DNA from: Klebsiella aerogenes KCTC 2190
Lineage (GTDB): Bacteria > Pseudomonadota > Gammaproteobacteria > Enterobacterales > Enterobacteriaceae
NCBI RefSeq assembly: GCF_000215745.1
Contig: NC_015663.1
Location: 3,968,001-4,032,000 of the forward strand
Direction of reading: 5' to 3'
Length of the DNA stretch: 64,000 nt
The notes under the pieces were generated by a model. The model searched no databases. It saw only the letters and a program-made list of their open reading frames with translations, and had not been told where the DNA came from. The translations under genes were made by a program, and so were the position numbers. Below are positions 38,422 through 48,469 of the stretch, piece by piece (position 1 is the stretch's first letter; each line of letters begins with the position of its first letter).

Positions 38422-39183
38422 ATGAAGGGATATAATCGGTTAGAGCAGATTATGGACTTCCTGAAAAGCCATAATCTGGTAACGGTCGACCAACTGGTTG
38501 CGGTAACTAACGCCTCGCCGGCGACCATCCGTCGCGATCTGATTAAACTCGATCAGGAAGGGGTCATTAGCCGTACCCACGGCGGCGTGACGCTCAACCG
38601 ATTTATTCCCACACAGCCGACGACGCTGGAAAAAGCGCAGCGTAGCCCTCAGGAGAAATACGCCATCGCCAGGGCGGCGGCGTCGCTTATCAAGGCCGGC
38701 GATGCCATTGTGCTGGACGCCGGTACCACCATGATTGAACTGGCGCGACAGATTACGCATCTGCCGCTGCGGGTCATCACCAGCGATCTGCATATCGCGC
38801 TGTTTCTGGCTGAATTCAAACAGATTGAGGTGACGATTATCGGCGGGCGCATCGATGACAGCAGCCAGTCGTGTATTGGCGAACATGGGCGACGCTTGCT
38901 GCAGAATGTGTGGCCGGATCTGGCATTCGTCAGCTGTAACGGTTGGGATTTGCAAAAGGGCATTACCGCGCCGACGGAAGAGAAGGCGGCGCTGAAGCGC
39001 GATCTGATCGCCAACGCCCGGCGGCGGATCCTGCTGGCCGACAGTTCGAAATACGGCGCCTGGTCGCTGTTCAATATCGCGCACCTCGACTCACTCACGG
39101 ACATCATCACCGATGCGCATTTGCCAGGGGAAACCCGTGATGCGCTCCAGGAACTCTCGCCGCGGCTGATTATCGCCGATTAA
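38422..39183 (+). CDS. DeoR-family regulator of the acid-sugar cluster
   Basis: The 253-residue repressor has the DeoR helix-turn-helix ([28 protein letters not shown]) and the C-terminal sugar-phosphate sensing domain ([24 protein letters not shown]). The frame is open upstream inside pdxA, but AGGAA lies five bases before this ATG, which follows the pdxA stop directly. It probably binds the twin palindromes at 36051 and 36157 and is released by a phosphorylated intermediate. Confidence 0.9.
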   Translation: MKGYNRLEQIMDFLKSHNLVTVDQLVAVTNASPATIRRDLIKLDQEGVISRTHGGVTLNRFIPTQPTTLEKAQRSPQEKYAIARAAASLIKAGDAIVLDAGTTMIELARQITHLPLRVITSDLHIALFLAEFKQIEVTIIGGRIDDSSQSCIGEHGRRLLQNVWPDLAFVSCNGWDLQKGITAPTEEKAALKRDLIANARRRILLADSSKYGAWSLFNIAHLDSLTDIITDAHLPGETRDALQELSPRLIIAD

Positions 39184-39193
39184 CGTCCGGCCA

Positions 39194-40072
39194 TCATGTC
39201 GCGCTTGCCGCCTGACGGTCCTCGTTCAGCAATTCAATAAATGCCTCCAGCTGGCGCGTCTTCGCGCCGCGTCGCCACACAAGCCAGGTCGTCAGCCAGC
39301 GCCACTCTTCGGCGAGCGGCCAGGCGGAAACCTGCTGATGGCCTGGCATACTCTCCAGCATACTGCGTGGGATCAGCGCCAGCCCAGCGCCGGCGATTAC
39401 GCAGGCTAACATACCGTGGTAGGACTCCATCTCATGGATCCTTCCGGGCGTCGCTCGGTCGGCGTGAAACCAACTCTCAAAATGACGGCGGTAGGAGCAG
39501 TTGGCGCGAAATGCGTAGACATTCGCGCCGTTGACCTCGCTGGCGCGGGTTACCGGCGCATGGCCATAAGGGGCGACGATCATCATCTCTTCCGGGAACA
39601 CCGGTAGCCCCTCCAGACCGGGATGAACCAGCGGACCGTCGACAAACGCCGCGCTGAGCGCGCCTTCCAGTACGCCGTCAATCATGGTGCCGGAAGGGCC
39701 GGTGGACAACGCCAGGTGGATCTTCGGGTAACGCTGGTTGAAAAGGGCTAACGTGGTGGGGATGCGCACCGCAGCGGTACTTTCCAGCGAGCCGAGGGAA
39801 AACAGCCCCTGCGGCTCATCGCCGGCGACCACCATCCGCGCTTCATCGACTAACGCCAGGATTTGCTGGCTGTAGCGTAAAAAACTGTGCCCGGCGGGCG
39901 ACAGACGCAGCCGTTGGTTCTCGCGAATAAATAGCTCGACGCCGAGGTCGGCCTCCAACTGGCGAATGCGGGTGGTCAGATTCGACGGGACGCGATGCAC
40001 CTTCTGCGCGGCCTGGGTAATACTGCCGGTACTGGCGACGGCGTTAAACATCTCAAGTTGGGTAAGGTCCAT
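39194..40072 (-). CDS. yneJ: YneJ (PtrR), LysR-family regulator
   Basis: The 292-residue protein has the LysR helix-turn-helix at residues 3-60 ([35 protein letters not shown]) and a two-lobe effector domain. It is divergent from sad exactly as yneJ in E. coli, where PtrR controls sad and glsB in putrescine/glutamate use. A symmetric LysR-type box lies between the two genes. Confidence 0.87.
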   Translation of the reverse strand: MDLTQLEMFNAVASTGSITQAAQKVHRVPSNLTTRIRQLEADLGVELFIRENQRLRLSPAGHSFLRYSQQILALVDEARMVVAGDEPQGLFSLGSLESTAAVRIPTTLALFNQRYPKIHLALSTGPSGTMIDGVLEGALSAAFVDGPLVHPGLEGLPVFPEEMMIVAPYGHAPVTRASEVNGANVYAFRANCSYRRHFESWFHADRATPGRIHEMESYHGMLACVIAGAGLALIPRSMLESMPGHQQVSAWPLAEEWRWLTTWLVWRRGAKTRQLEAFIELLNEDRQAASAT

Positions 40073-40108
40073 AGCATTCTTCTTTTGTGAATGTATTGCT
40101 TAATATTA

Positions 40109-40123
40109 TTCATTTTCAATGAA
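40109..40123. promoter_or_regulatory. LysR-type box between yneJ and sad
   Basis: TTCATTTTCAATGAA has perfect 6-bp arms and fits the T-N11-A rule. It lies 37 bp before the yneJ start and 55 bp before sad. Binding by YneJ is inferred. Confidence 0.6.
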
Positions 40124-40177
40124 AGGAAGAGTAGGCCACACTATCCACACTTCGCAATCCCTACAGAGAGAATAACC

Positions 40178-41563
40178 ATGAATTTATCTGCCACCCACGC
40201 GGTTTCCGTGAACCCGACCACTGGTGAAGTCGTGTCGTCTCTGCCGTGGTCAACCGAACAACAAGTGGATTCAGCCATTGCCCTGGCGCAACAGGGTTTT
40301 CGCCAGTGGCGCCAGGTAACGGTCGCCGATCGCGCCGCCGCGCTGCGTAAAGTCGGCAGCGCAATGCGCGCCCGCGGTGAAGAACTGGCGCAAATGATCA
40401 GCCTTGAAATGGGTAAGCCCATCGCCCAGGCGCGCGGCGAAGTGAGCAAATCGGCTAATCTCTGCGACTGGTATGCCGAACATGGCCCGGCGATGCTGGC
40501 GACCGAAGCCACCCAGGTAGAAGATAATAAGGCGGTGATTGAATACCGGCCGCTGGGGCCGATTCTGGCGGTGATGCCGTGGAACTTCCCGGTCTGGCAG
40601 GTTCTGCGCGGCGCGGTACCGATTCTGTTGGCAGGGAATAGTTATCTGCTGAAACACGCGCCGAACGTGATGGGCAGCGCGCAGCTGCTGGGCGAACTGT
40701 TTGCCAAAGCGGGTCTGCCGGCTGGCGTCTTTGGCTGGATCAACGCCACCAATGAAGGCGTCTCGCAAATTATCAATGATGATCGTATCGCAGCGGTCAC
40801 GGTGACCGGTAGCGTACGCGCCGGGCGGGCAATCGGCGCTCAGGCCGGCGCAGCGCTGAAAAAATGCGTGCTGGAACTCGGTGGTTCCGATCCCTTTATC
40901 GTGCTTAACGATGCCGATCTGGACGAAGCGGTGAAAGCCGCCGCCGTCGGCCGTTATCAGAACAGCGGGCAGGTCTGCGCGGCGTCGAAACGCTTTATCG
41001 TTGAGGCGGGTATCGCAGACGCTTTTACTAAAAAATTCGTGGCCGCGGTGGCGGCGCTGAAAATGGGCGACCCGCGCGACGAGCAAAATTATATCGGCCC
41101 GATGGCGCGTTTTGATTTGCGCGATGAACTGCATCAACAGGTTGAAGCCACGCTGAAGGAAGGGGCGACGTTATTGCTTGGCGGCGAGAAAATCGCCGGC
41201 GCCGGCAATTACTACGCGCCAACGGTACTGGCCAACGTTACCCCGGAGATGACCGGTTTCCGTCAGGAGCTTTTCGGCCCGGTGGCTACCATCAGCGAAG
41301 CCCGCGACGCGGCCCATGCCCTTGAACTAGCTAACGATAGCGAGTTTGGCCTTTCGGCAACCGTCTTTACGTCAAGCAGCGCGGAAGCGGAGCGTTTTGC
41401 GCGTGGTCTGGAGTGCGGCGGGGTATTTATCAATGGCTATAGCGCCAGCGATGCCCGTGTGGCGTTCGGCGGCGTGAAGAAAAGCGGCTTTGGTCGGGAA
41501 CTGTCGCATTTCGGTTTGCATGAGTTCTGCAATATTCAAACCGTATGGAAAGACCGCCGCTAA
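40178..41563 (+). CDS. sad: Sad (YneI), succinate semialdehyde dehydrogenase
   Basis: The 461-residue aldehyde dehydrogenase matches E. coli Sad along its length. Catalytic Cys is in NSGQVCAASKRF and the general-base Glu in LELGGSDPF. It oxidises succinate semialdehyde from putrescine/GABA breakdown to succinate with NAD. The frame is open 29 codons upstream, but homology begins at MNLSATHAVSVNP, so ATG 40178 is used (AGAGAGAATAACC in front). glsB follows 80 bp later. Confidence 0.93.
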   Translation: MNLSATHAVSVNPTTGEVVSSLPWSTEQQVDSAIALAQQGFRQWRQVTVADRAAALRKVGSAMRARGEELAQMISLEMGKPIAQARGEVSKSANLCDWYAEHGPAMLATEATQVEDNKAVIEYRPLGPILAVMPWNFPVWQVLRGAVPILLAGNSYLLKHAPNVMGSAQLLGELFAKAGLPAGVFGWINATNEGVSQIINDDRIAAVTVTGSVRAGRAIGAQAGAALKKCVLELGGSDPFIVLNDADLDEAVKAAAVGRYQNSGQVCAASKRFIVEAGIADAFTKKFVAAVAALKMGDPRDEQNYIGPMARFDLRDELHQQVEATLKEGATLLLGGEKIAGAGNYYAPTVLANVTPEMTGFRQELFGPVATISEARDAAHALELANDSEFGLSATVFTSSSAEAERFARGLECGGVFINGYSASDARVAFGGVKKSGFGRELSHFGLHEFCNIQTVWKDRR

Positions 41564-41643
41564 TCGACGTTAGCGCCTGACGTCCGTCGCCGCGCTCTGC
41601 TATACTCGCCACCCGAATTTCGATGGTGGGCAAGGAGCCGAGT

Positions 41644-42570
41644 GTGGCGACGGTTATTAATAATGCAATGCTGGATGCCGTTCTGGCAGAAATCAGGCCG
41701 CTGATAGGGCGCGGCAAGGTAGCGGACTACATTCCAGCCCTGGCGCGGGTCAGCGGCAATAAACTGGGCGTCGCCATCTGTACGGTTGACGGCCAACACT
41801 ATAGCGCCGGCGATGCCCACGAACGTTTCTCGATTCAATCTATCTCGAAGGTGCTCAGTCTGGTGGTGGCGATGAACCATTATCAGGAAGAGGAGATCTG
41901 GCAGCGCGTCGGTAAAGATCCTTCCGGCCAGCCCTTTAACTCTTTACTGCAGCTGGAGATCGAGCAGGGAAAACCGCGTAACCCCTTTATCAACGCCGGG
42001 GCGTTGGTGGTCTGCGACATGCTGCAAAGCCGCCTGAGCGCGCCGCGTCAGAGAATGCTGGAGATCGTGCGTCGGCTGAGCGGGGTGGACGATATCGCCT
42101 ATGATTCGGTGGTCGCGCGCTCCGAGTTCGAACACTCCGCACGTAACGCCGCCATCGCCTGGCTGATGAAATCCTTCGGCAATTTCCATAATGATGTCGC
42201 CACGGTGCTGCAAAACTATTTCCACTACTGCTCGCTGGAGATGAGCTGCGTTGAGCTGGCGCGGACCTTCCTGTTTCTCGCCGATCGGGGGATTGCCCCG
42301 CATCTGGCGGACCCGGTCATCGCGCCGATTCAGTCGCGGCAGGTTAACGCGCTGATGATGACCAGCGGCATGTACCAGAACGCCGGCGAGTTCGCCTGGC
42401 GCGTCGGGCTGCCGGCAAAATCTGGCGTCGGCGGCGGCATTGTGGCGATTGTGCCGCAGGAGATGGCGATTGCAGTGTGGAGTCCTGAACTTGATGAAGC
42501 GGGTAACTCGCTGGCGGGGATCGCCTTACTGGAAAAACTCACCCAACGTTTAGGAAGATCGGTGTTCTGA
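41644..42570 (+). CDS. glsB: GlsB (YneH), glutaminase 2
   Basis: A 308-residue serine-dependent glutaminase, same length as E. coli GlsB. The beta-lactamase-like catalytic Ser-x-x-Lys is in [21 protein letters not shown] and AKSGVGGGI are conserved substrate-site loops. It hydrolyses glutamine to glutamate and ammonia. The start is a GTG seven bases from AAGGAG. yneG overlaps the stop by one base (TGATG). Confidence 0.93.
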   Translation: MATVINNAMLDAVLAEIRPLIGRGKVADYIPALARVSGNKLGVAICTVDGQHYSAGDAHERFSIQSISKVLSLVVAMNHYQEEEIWQRVGKDPSGQPFNSLLQLEIEQGKPRNPFINAGALVVCDMLQSRLSAPRQRMLEIVRRLSGVDDIAYDSVVARSEFEHSARNAAIAWLMKSFGNFHNDVATVLQNYFHYCSLEMSCVELARTFLFLADRGIAPHLADPVIAPIQSRQVNALMMTSGMYQNAGEFAWRVGLPAKSGVGGGIVAIVPQEMAIAVWSPELDEAGNSLAGIALLEKLTQRLGRSVF

Positions 42571-42938
42571 TGTCTGCAATGGAAAATCTGTTCGCCCGGC
42601 TTGGGCGTTCAACGTTCCGCTCTCGCTTCCACCTTGGGGTGAAAGAGCGGCAGTATTGTTATGATAAAGGGCCGGAGATTATCGACAGCCACGCGGCGGA
42701 TTTTATCGCCAAACGGCTGGCCCCGGCGCAGATTGCTAATGACGGCAAGCAGACGCCGATGCGCGGGCACCCGGTATTTATCGCCCAGCACGCTACGGCG
42801 ACCTGCTGCCGCGGATGCCTGGAAAAATGGCATGCGATCCCGCGCGGGCGGGAACTGAGCGGCGAGGAGCAGCGTTACGTCGTACAGGTGATTCACCACT
42901 GGCTGGTGATGGAAATGAACGCGCTTACCAACCGTTAA
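42570..42938 (+). CDS. yneG: YneG, DUF4186 protein
   Basis: The 122-residue protein follows E. coli YneG. Two cysteines in TCCRGCLEKWHAIPRGREL and several histidines suggest a metal site, but no function is known. It is translationally coupled to glsB, which argues for a role linked to glutamine/glutamate use or simply shared transcription. Confidence 0.88.
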   Translation: MSAMENLFARLGRSTFRSRFHLGVKERQYCYDKGPEIIDSHAADFIAKRLAPAQIANDGKQTPMRGHPVFIAQHATATCCRGCLEKWHAIPRGRELSGEEQRYVVQVIHHWLVMEMNALTNR

Positions 42939-43052
42939 CCTATAACGCTCAGGCATGGCAGTATGCCTAACAAATATTCTCATGCTATGATAATCCGCTA
43001 ACTAATTATTTACATAATAATTGCCTGAAACAATTAGACGGATAATTACTGA

Positions 43053-44474
43053 ATGTCTTCACTGTCGATTCGGTCATTCACGCTATTTCGCGAGGATCAA
43101 CCGGTGCGCGATGCGCTGGTGTTATTCACGCTGACGATCCTGCTGCACTTTATGGGCGCTATGTTACTTCTGGTGCAGGAGCTCTCGTTCTTTTGGCCGC
43201 TCAATGCCGTTATGGCAGGTATTTTCGCACGCTACGTCTGGCTAAATCGCAGCTATTTTTACGCTATTTGTTTTGCCGCGATGCTGGTTTATGACGGCCT
43301 GACTTCCCGTTGGGGCATGGGTTTTGCGTCGCTGCTGATTAACTTCTCCAATATCGTCTTTATCGTCATTCTGGCGCAACTGGTGCTGTGGGATAAGCGG
43401 CGTGCCGATTCGATGCCGGGGCCAATTAACGCGCTGAATCTTTTCTGTTATTGCCTGCTGGCGGCGCTAGTGTGCGCGGCGGTTGGCGCGTTGGGCTCGG
43501 TTGATGTTGAACGGGCGACTTTTATTCCGCAACTGGCGGACTGGTTTAGCGAGCAGTTCTCGACTGCGGTCCTCATCCTGCCGTTTATTCTGACCCTGAC
43601 GCTGCCATCGGTGCTGGGCCGCTTTCGTTTTAGCCAACTACTGCCGGTGATAGCGCTGGTGCTATCGATGGCGCTCGGCGTGGCGGTAGGCGGCGCCGGA
43701 AGCCTGACTTTCCCGCTGCCGGCGCTGATCTGGTGCGCGATTCGCTATCCATTGCCGCTGACCTGCCTGCTGACGTTTATTACCGGTATCACTGAGATTC
43801 TGCTGGTGGCAAACTCGCTTATCCATCTGTCGCCGGATGCGCGTCCGCAGCCGTGGCAGCTGTTTTCAACCCGTCTTGGCATGGCGGCGATGCTGATTAG
43901 CCCGGTGATCGTGGCGACCAGCGTCGAGGCTATCAACAACCTGGTAAAACAACTGGCGCTCCGCGCTGACTTCGATTTTCAGACCCGGGTTTACTCTCGT
44001 TCCGGTTTGGGCGAGGCGCTGAAACGCCAGGCGCCGCACCCGGATAAACAGCTCTCGGTGATGGTGCTGGACATCGATGGTTTTAAACGGGTGAATGATA
44101 CCTGGGGCCACGAATGCGGTGACTGCGTGCTGGCCCAGTTTGCCCAGCGCGTACGTGAACTGGCGGGCGAAGAGGGAATGGTGGCGCGTATCGGTGGGGA
44201 AGAGTTTGCCGTTGCGGCGCTGCTTGATAATGCTCAACAATCCCATCTGCTGGCGGAAAAAATTCGCCAGGGGATTGAGTCGGAAACGTTCACCTGGGGG
44301 CAGCAGCGTATTCGCCTGACGGTGAGTCTCGGCTTGCAGTGCCGCGAAGTCGGTGAAGGACGGATCGCCGAGCTGTTTAATCAGCTGCTGATGGAAGCGG
44401 ATGACCTGTTAGTCAACGCCAAGCAGGCCGGGCGCAATCGTGTTTGCGTGCAGGCGCTGCCTGACGGCGTGTGA
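43053..44474 (+). CDS. Membrane diguanylate cyclase (MASE1-GGDEF, YneF/DgcF-like)
   Basis: The 473-residue protein has about eight hydrophobic helices (residues 20-310, MASE1-like) and a C-terminal GGDEF domain. The active site reads RIGGEEF and the metal/substrate stretches DIDGFKRVNDTWGH are intact, so cyclic di-GMP synthesis is expected. No RxxD inhibitory site is seen. Position after yneG equals that of E. coli yneF. Its own gap of 114 bp upstream suggests a separate promoter. Confidence 0.87.
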   Translation: MSSLSIRSFTLFREDQPVRDALVLFTLTILLHFMGAMLLLVQELSFFWPLNAVMAGIFARYVWLNRSYFYAICFAAMLVYDGLTSRWGMGFASLLINFSNIVFIVILAQLVLWDKRRADSMPGPINALNLFCYCLLAALVCAAVGALGSVDVERATFIPQLADWFSEQFSTAVLILPFILTLTLPSVLGRFRFSQLLPVIALVLSMALGVAVGGAGSLTFPLPALIWCAIRYPLPLTCLLTFITGITEILLVANSLIHLSPDARPQPWQLFSTRLGMAAMLISPVIVATSVEAINNLVKQLALRADFDFQTRVYSRSGLGEALKRQAPHPDKQLSVMVLDIDGFKRVNDTWGHECGDCVLAQFAQRVRELAGEEGMVARIGGEEFAVAALLDNAQQSHLLAEKIRQGIESETFTWGQQRIRLTVSLGLQCREVGEGRIAELFNQLLMEADDLLVNAKQAGRNRVCVQALPDGV

Positions 44475-44555
44475 TAAGAAAATCCAATGGTCTTTTTGCT
44501 TGAGTTAAATATTAGTTAAAAACATAGTGATGTGGTCATTTTCAGGGAGCAACCT

Positions 44556-45095
44556 ATGGCCACACCTATTTCACTTCGCACGCTGACGCGTGAATCTATT
44601 CTTGAATCCCTTCCGCAATTAAATGAAATCCTCGCCAGCTGCGTGAACGGCGGGGCTTCGGTCAGTTTTATGCAGCCGTTTTCACCGGACACCGGCGAGC
44701 GCTTCTGGCAGCGGATGGCGCAAAGCGTCGCTGCCGGCGAGCGGATTGTGCTGGCGGCCGAAAACCAACAACGGCAGATAGTGGGGACCGTCCAGTTGAT
44801 TATCGACCAGCCGGAAAACCAGCCGCACCGCGCCGATGTCGCCAAGCTTTTGGTTCACCAAAATGCGCGCCGGCAGGGGATCGCCGGGTTACTGATGAGC
44901 GAGCTTGAGGCTATTGCACTGGCGCACGGGAAAACCGTGCTGGTGCTGGATACCGCCACCGGTAGCGGCGCGGAGAGCTTCTATCAGCAGTGCGGCTGGC
45001 AAAAAGCGGGAGAAATTCCGCAGTTTGCCTTAATGCCTGACGGGGAAATGTCGGGTACCTCGCTGTTCTATAAGATCCTCCCGACGACAGAATAA
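44556..45095 (+). CDS. GNAT-family N-acetyltransferase
   Basis: A 179-residue acetyltransferase. The acetyl-CoA loop is [15 protein letters not shown] near residue 110, with the following [20 protein letters not shown] strand typical of aminoglycoside/small-molecule GNATs. ATG 44556 has GGGAG ahead; the frame's earlier ATG at 44532 lacks it. The substrate is unknown. Confidence 0.85.
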   Translation: MATPISLRTLTRESILESLPQLNEILASCVNGGASVSFMQPFSPDTGERFWQRMAQSVAAGERIVLAAENQQRQIVGTVQLIIDQPENQPHRADVAKLLVHQNARRQGIAGLLMSELEAIALAHGKTVLVLDTATGSGAESFYQQCGWQKAGEIPQFALMPDGEMSGTSLFYKILPTTE

Positions 45096-45149
45096 TGCGA
45101 AGAGGTTTGATCAAAACGGGGTTTTGCGAAGCATAAAACCTGATAACTT

Positions 45150-45160
45150 ATTGGACCAAT
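45150..45160. promoter_or_regulatory. Small palindrome before uxaB
   Basis: ATTGGACCAAT has 5-bp arms round a single base, 39 bp before uxaB. It resembles the halves of ExuR/UxuR sites (ATTGG/CCAAT) but is three bases shorter in the middle than the usual form, so the assignment is weak. Confidence 0.3.
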
Positions 45161-45198
45161 TACTCAGGTTGTATGACTACTCTAAGAGGGAACCCATT

Positions 45199-46650
45199 GT
45201 GAAAACCTTAAACCGTCGTGATTTCCCCGGCGCGCAGTACCCTGAACGTATCATCCAGTTTGGCGAAGGTAACTTCCTGCGGGCGTTTGTTGACTGGCAA
45301 ATTGACCTGCTTAACGAGCATACTGACCTGAATGCTGGCGTGGTCATCGTCCGACCCATCGCCAGCGATTTCCCGCCGTCGCTGAGCACTCAGGACGGTC
45401 TCTACACCACGATTATTCGCGGACTGAATGAAAAGGGCGAAGCGGTCAGCGATGCGCGTCTTATTCGTTCGGTAAACCGCGAAATTAGCGCCTACGCCGA
45501 CTATGACGAATTTCTGCGCCTGGCGCACAATCCGGATATCCGCTTTGTCTTCTCCAACACCACCGAGGCCGGTATCAGCTACCATGCGGGGGACCGTTTT
45601 GACGATGCCCCGGCGGTAAGTTATCCGGCGAAACTGACCCGGCTGCTGTTCGAACGCTTCAGCCATTTTGCCGGCGCCGCCGATAAAGGCTGGGTTATCA
45701 TCCCTTGTGAACTCATCGATTATAACGGCGAGGCGCTGCGTGAACTGGTGCTGCGCTATGCGCGTGAATGGGCGCTACCGGAATCCTTTGCCGCCTGGCT
45801 TGCAGAGGCGAACACCTTCTGTTCGACGCTGGTGGACCGCATCGTTACGGGCTATCCGCGCGATGAAGCGGAGCAGATTGAAACGCAGCTTGGCTATAAA
45901 GATGCCTTTCTTGATACCGCCGAGCACTTTTACCTGTTCGTGATCCAGGGGCCGAAATCGCTGGCCGCCGAACTGCGCCTCGATAAATTACCGCTCAACG
46001 TGCTGATTGTTGACGATATCAAACCCTATAAAGAACGGAAGGTCGCGATTCTTAACGGCGCGCATACCGCGCTGGTGCCGGTAGCCTGGCAGGCGGGCCT
46101 GGATACTGTCGGTGAAGCGATGAACGACGTGGAAGTCTGCGCATTTGTCGAAAAAGCGATATACCAGGAGATTATCCCGGTTCTCGATCTGCCGCGCGAT
46201 GAGCTGGAATCATTCGCCAGCGCGGTAACAGGACGCTTCCGCAACCCCTATATCAAACACCAGCTGTTATCCATCGCCCTCAATGGCATGACTAAGTTCC
46301 GTACACGTATCCTGCCGCAGCTGCTGGCAGGGCAGAAGCAAAGCGGTAAATTGCCACCGCGCCTGACTTTCGCGCTGGCGGCATTGATCGCCTTCTACCG
46401 CGGCGAGCGTAACGGTGAAGTCTACCCGGTTCAGGACGACGCGGAATGGATCGCACGCTTTCAGACGCTGTGGGCGCAGCATCGCGATGGCCAGCTTTCA
46501 ACGCAGGATCTGGTAACGTCGGTGTTGTCGGTAGAATCGCACTGGCAGCAGGATCTGACGCAGGTGCCAGGACTGACGGCGCAGGTAACGGCTAATCTGG
46601 ATGCTATCTTACGTGACGGCATGCGCAGCGCCGTAAAACCGCTGTGCTAA
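45199..46650 (+). CDS. uxaB: UxaB, altronate oxidoreductase (tagaturonate reductase)
   Basis: The 483-residue product equals the length of E. coli UxaB and is nearly colinear with it ([38 protein letters not shown] with the catalytic-lysine region DIKPYKERK). It reduces D-tagaturonate to D-altronate with NADH in galacturonate breakdown. The frame extends 25 codons upstream but homology and AAGAGGG place the start at a GTG (45199). Confidence 0.95.
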   Translation: MKTLNRRDFPGAQYPERIIQFGEGNFLRAFVDWQIDLLNEHTDLNAGVVIVRPIASDFPPSLSTQDGLYTTIIRGLNEKGEAVSDARLIRSVNREISAYADYDEFLRLAHNPDIRFVFSNTTEAGISYHAGDRFDDAPAVSYPAKLTRLLFERFSHFAGAADKGWVIIPCELIDYNGEALRELVLRYAREWALPESFAAWLAEANTFCSTLVDRIVTGYPRDEAEQIETQLGYKDAFLDTAEHFYLFVIQGPKSLAAELRLDKLPLNVLIVDDIKPYKERKVAILNGAHTALVPVAWQAGLDTVGEAMNDVEVCAFVEKAIYQEIIPVLDLPRDELESFASAVTGRFRNPYIKHQLLSIALNGMTKFRTRILPQLLAGQKQSGKLPPRLTFALAALIAFYRGERNGEVYPVQDDAEWIARFQTLWAQHRDGQLSTQDLVTSVLSVESHWQQDLTQVPGLTAQVTANLDAILRDGMRSAVKPLC

Positions 46651-46666
46651 ACGCTCCTCTGCAATG

Positions 46667-46690
46667 ACCCGGCATGCTGCCGGGTTAATC
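46667..46690 (+). terminator. Terminator-like hairpin after uxaB
   Basis: ACCCGGCA and TGCCGGGT form an 8-bp stem with a three-base loop followed by a T-rich but broken tail. Confidence 0.6.
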
Positions 46691-46802
46691 TCTTTCATTA
46701 GTTACAACATTCTGGTTGTTGTTAGCAGTAAACCGTTGCAGTAACATCGTACCGACATCGCTTCGCAGCGGGGAAAGGGATGAAATGTGCACTCGGCGCT
46801 TG

Positions 46803-46833
46803 AAGTCATTTTCAGAAAGCAAAATAATGACTT
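46803..46833. promoter_or_regulatory. Inverted repeat before the second acetyltransferase
   Basis: AAGTCATT and AATGACTT, 8-bp arms separated by 15 bases, lie 33 bp before the next gene. It could be an operator or a leader hairpin. Confidence 0.4.
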
Positions 46834-46866
46834 AACGATGATGTTTAGCGTGCGGAGATCCCATCA

Positions 46867-47307
46867 ATGAATATAGACATACGTGAACCTACTGACCGGG
46901 ATTACAGCGCCTGGCGAGCGTTATGGGAGGGGTACACGCAGTTCTATAATAGCCCGCAGCCGGAAACCGTCACCGAACATACCTGGCGACGTCTGCTGGA
47001 TCCGCAGTCTCCGGTGATCGGTCGGGTAGCCGTGGTTGAGGGCGAGGTGCTGGGGTTTGCTATCTGCGTACTTCACGAAGGCACCTGGGTAACGACGCCT
47101 ATCTGTTATCTGGAAGACCTGTTTGTTGCACCAAAAGCCCGCGGACGGGGAGTCGCGAGAACGCTGATTCGAACGCTGCAGGCTGAAGGTAAAATTCAGG
47201 GATGGTCGCGGCTGTACTGGCACACCCGTCACGATAATCCTGCACGCCGACTGTATGATGAATTCACCCCTGCGGACGATTATGTTCGATATCTGATGAA
47301 GCTCTAG
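46867..47307 (+). CDS. GNAT-family N-acetyltransferase
   Basis: A compact 146-residue acetyltransferase. The CoA loop is VAPKARGRGVARTLI near residue 98 and WHTRHDNPARRLYDEF is the closing helix common to RimI-like and spermidine-type GNATs. It stands in a single-gene unit after uxaB with GGAGATCC before the ATG. Confidence 0.87.
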   Translation: MNIDIREPTDRDYSAWRALWEGYTQFYNSPQPETVTEHTWRRLLDPQSPVIGRVAVVEGEVLGFAICVLHEGTWVTTPICYLEDLFVAPKARGRGVARTLIRTLQAEGKIQGWSRLYWHTRHDNPARRLYDEFTPADDYVRYLMKL

Positions 47308-47330
47308 CTGTGCGACACAGGAGAAGCAGC

Positions 47331-47429
47331 ATGGAAAAACGAATCGAAACTACCGTTAATCTGATTATGTTTCTGTCGTTACTGGCCACCGCCTGGGATC
47401 TTTCGCTGGTTCACGACTTCCCCTGGTGA
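47331..47429 (+). CDS. Small membrane protein, 32 residues
   Basis: ATG to TGA encodes 32 residues beginning MEKRIETTVNLIMFLSLLAT. The centre (VNLIMFLSLLATAWDLSLV) is one hydrophobic helix with a charged N-terminus, like many enterobacterial small membrane proteins. CAGGAGAAG precedes the ATG at good distance. It starts 23 bp after the acetyltransferase stop. I do not recognise it; coding status rests on ribosome site and helix only. Confidence 0.55.
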   Translation: MEKRIETTVNLIMFLSLLATAWDLSLVHDFPW

Positions 47430-47466
47430 CATGCAGCGGCGCCGTCGGGCGCCGCTGGTACCGAAC

Positions 47467-48450
47467 CTATTTGAGGTAATCCGCCATATACTCTTCGATC
47501 ATTTCGCTGAAGCTGTGGTTGGCGCTAAACCCAAGACGCTGAGCATAGCGCGTGTCGAAATCGCCGGGCCACGAATTGACAATGCGTTCAATGGCGGCAT
47601 CGGGGGTGAAGGTGATACGCTGCGCGACTTCACTGCCGGCAACCTGGCGCAACGCCGCGATCATCTGTTCGACGCTGACCGACAGCCCGCAGAGATTAAT
47701 CACCCGACCGTCCGTCAACTGTGCTTCAGCCAGTTCATGCCCGTGAATTAAAGCCTTAATTGCGTTACGGGGCGATAACAGCCACAGACGGGTATCCGCC
47801 GCGACCGGGCAAACGGCGGATTCCCCATTAAGTGGCTCGCGGATAATACCGCTGGCAAAACTCGATGCCGCCTGATTGGGCCTCCCCGGGCGCACGACGA
47901 TGGTGGGCATGCGCAGGCTTCTGCCATTAAGCCAACCGCGACGGCTGTAATCCGCCAGTAACAGATCGCAAATGGCTTTTTGCGTGCCGTAAGAACTCTG
48001 CGGCAACCATACCTGTGAATCGCTCACTTTTTCTGGCAAGTCGCCGCCGAATACCGCCACCGAACTGGTGGTCACCAGTTTGACGCTCTGCGGCAACTGA
48101 CGCAGGTGCTCGAGCAGTTGGCGGAAGGCATCAACGTTGATTTTCATCCCCAGCTCGAAGTCCTGTTCCGCCTGGCTTGAAACGATGGCGGCTAAATGAA
48201 AGACGCTATCGACCTGAGCGGGAATCGCGCTACGTAACCATTCGCTATCGCTGATGTCGCCGGTTAATACCTGTAAACGGCTATCGTCAATCCCCTGTAA
48301 CGCCACGCGGTCGATAGCGATCAGTCTACCGATTTCTTGGGTTTCGCCCTGCGGGCCGCTTAGCGAACCACGCTGAAGTAGCGCCTTGACCAGTTGGGAG
48401 CCAAGAAATCCGGCGGCGCCGGTGACGGCAATCGTTAATGTATTATTCAT
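47467..48450 (-). CDS. DenD-like D-erythronate dehydrogenase (extended SDR)
   Basis: The 327-residue extended SDR has TGAAGFLGSQL at residues 10-20, and the catalytic Tyr/Lys in YGTQKAICD. DenD enzymes oxidise D-erythronate to 2-oxo-tetronate with NAD. Its place at the end of an otnK-otnC-otnI-transporter operon gives the assignment; the SDR family alone would not. A 19-bp gap separates it from the MFS gene. Confidence 0.8.
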   Translation of the reverse strand: MNNTLTIAVTGAAGFLGSQLVKALLQRGSLSGPQGETQEIGRLIAIDRVALQGIDDSRLQVLTGDISDSEWLRSAIPAQVDSVFHLAAIVSSQAEQDFELGMKINVDAFRQLLEHLRQLPQSVKLVTTSSVAVFGGDLPEKVSDSQVWLPQSSYGTQKAICDLLLADYSRRGWLNGRSLRMPTIVVRPGRPNQAASSFASGIIREPLNGESAVCPVAADTRLWLLSPRNAIKALIHGHELAEAQLTDGRVINLCGLSVSVEQMIAALRQVAGSEVAQRITFTPDAAIERIVNSWPGDFDTRYAQRLGFSANHSFSEMIEEYMADYLK

Positions 48451-48469
48451 GGTGATTTTCTCAATATTA

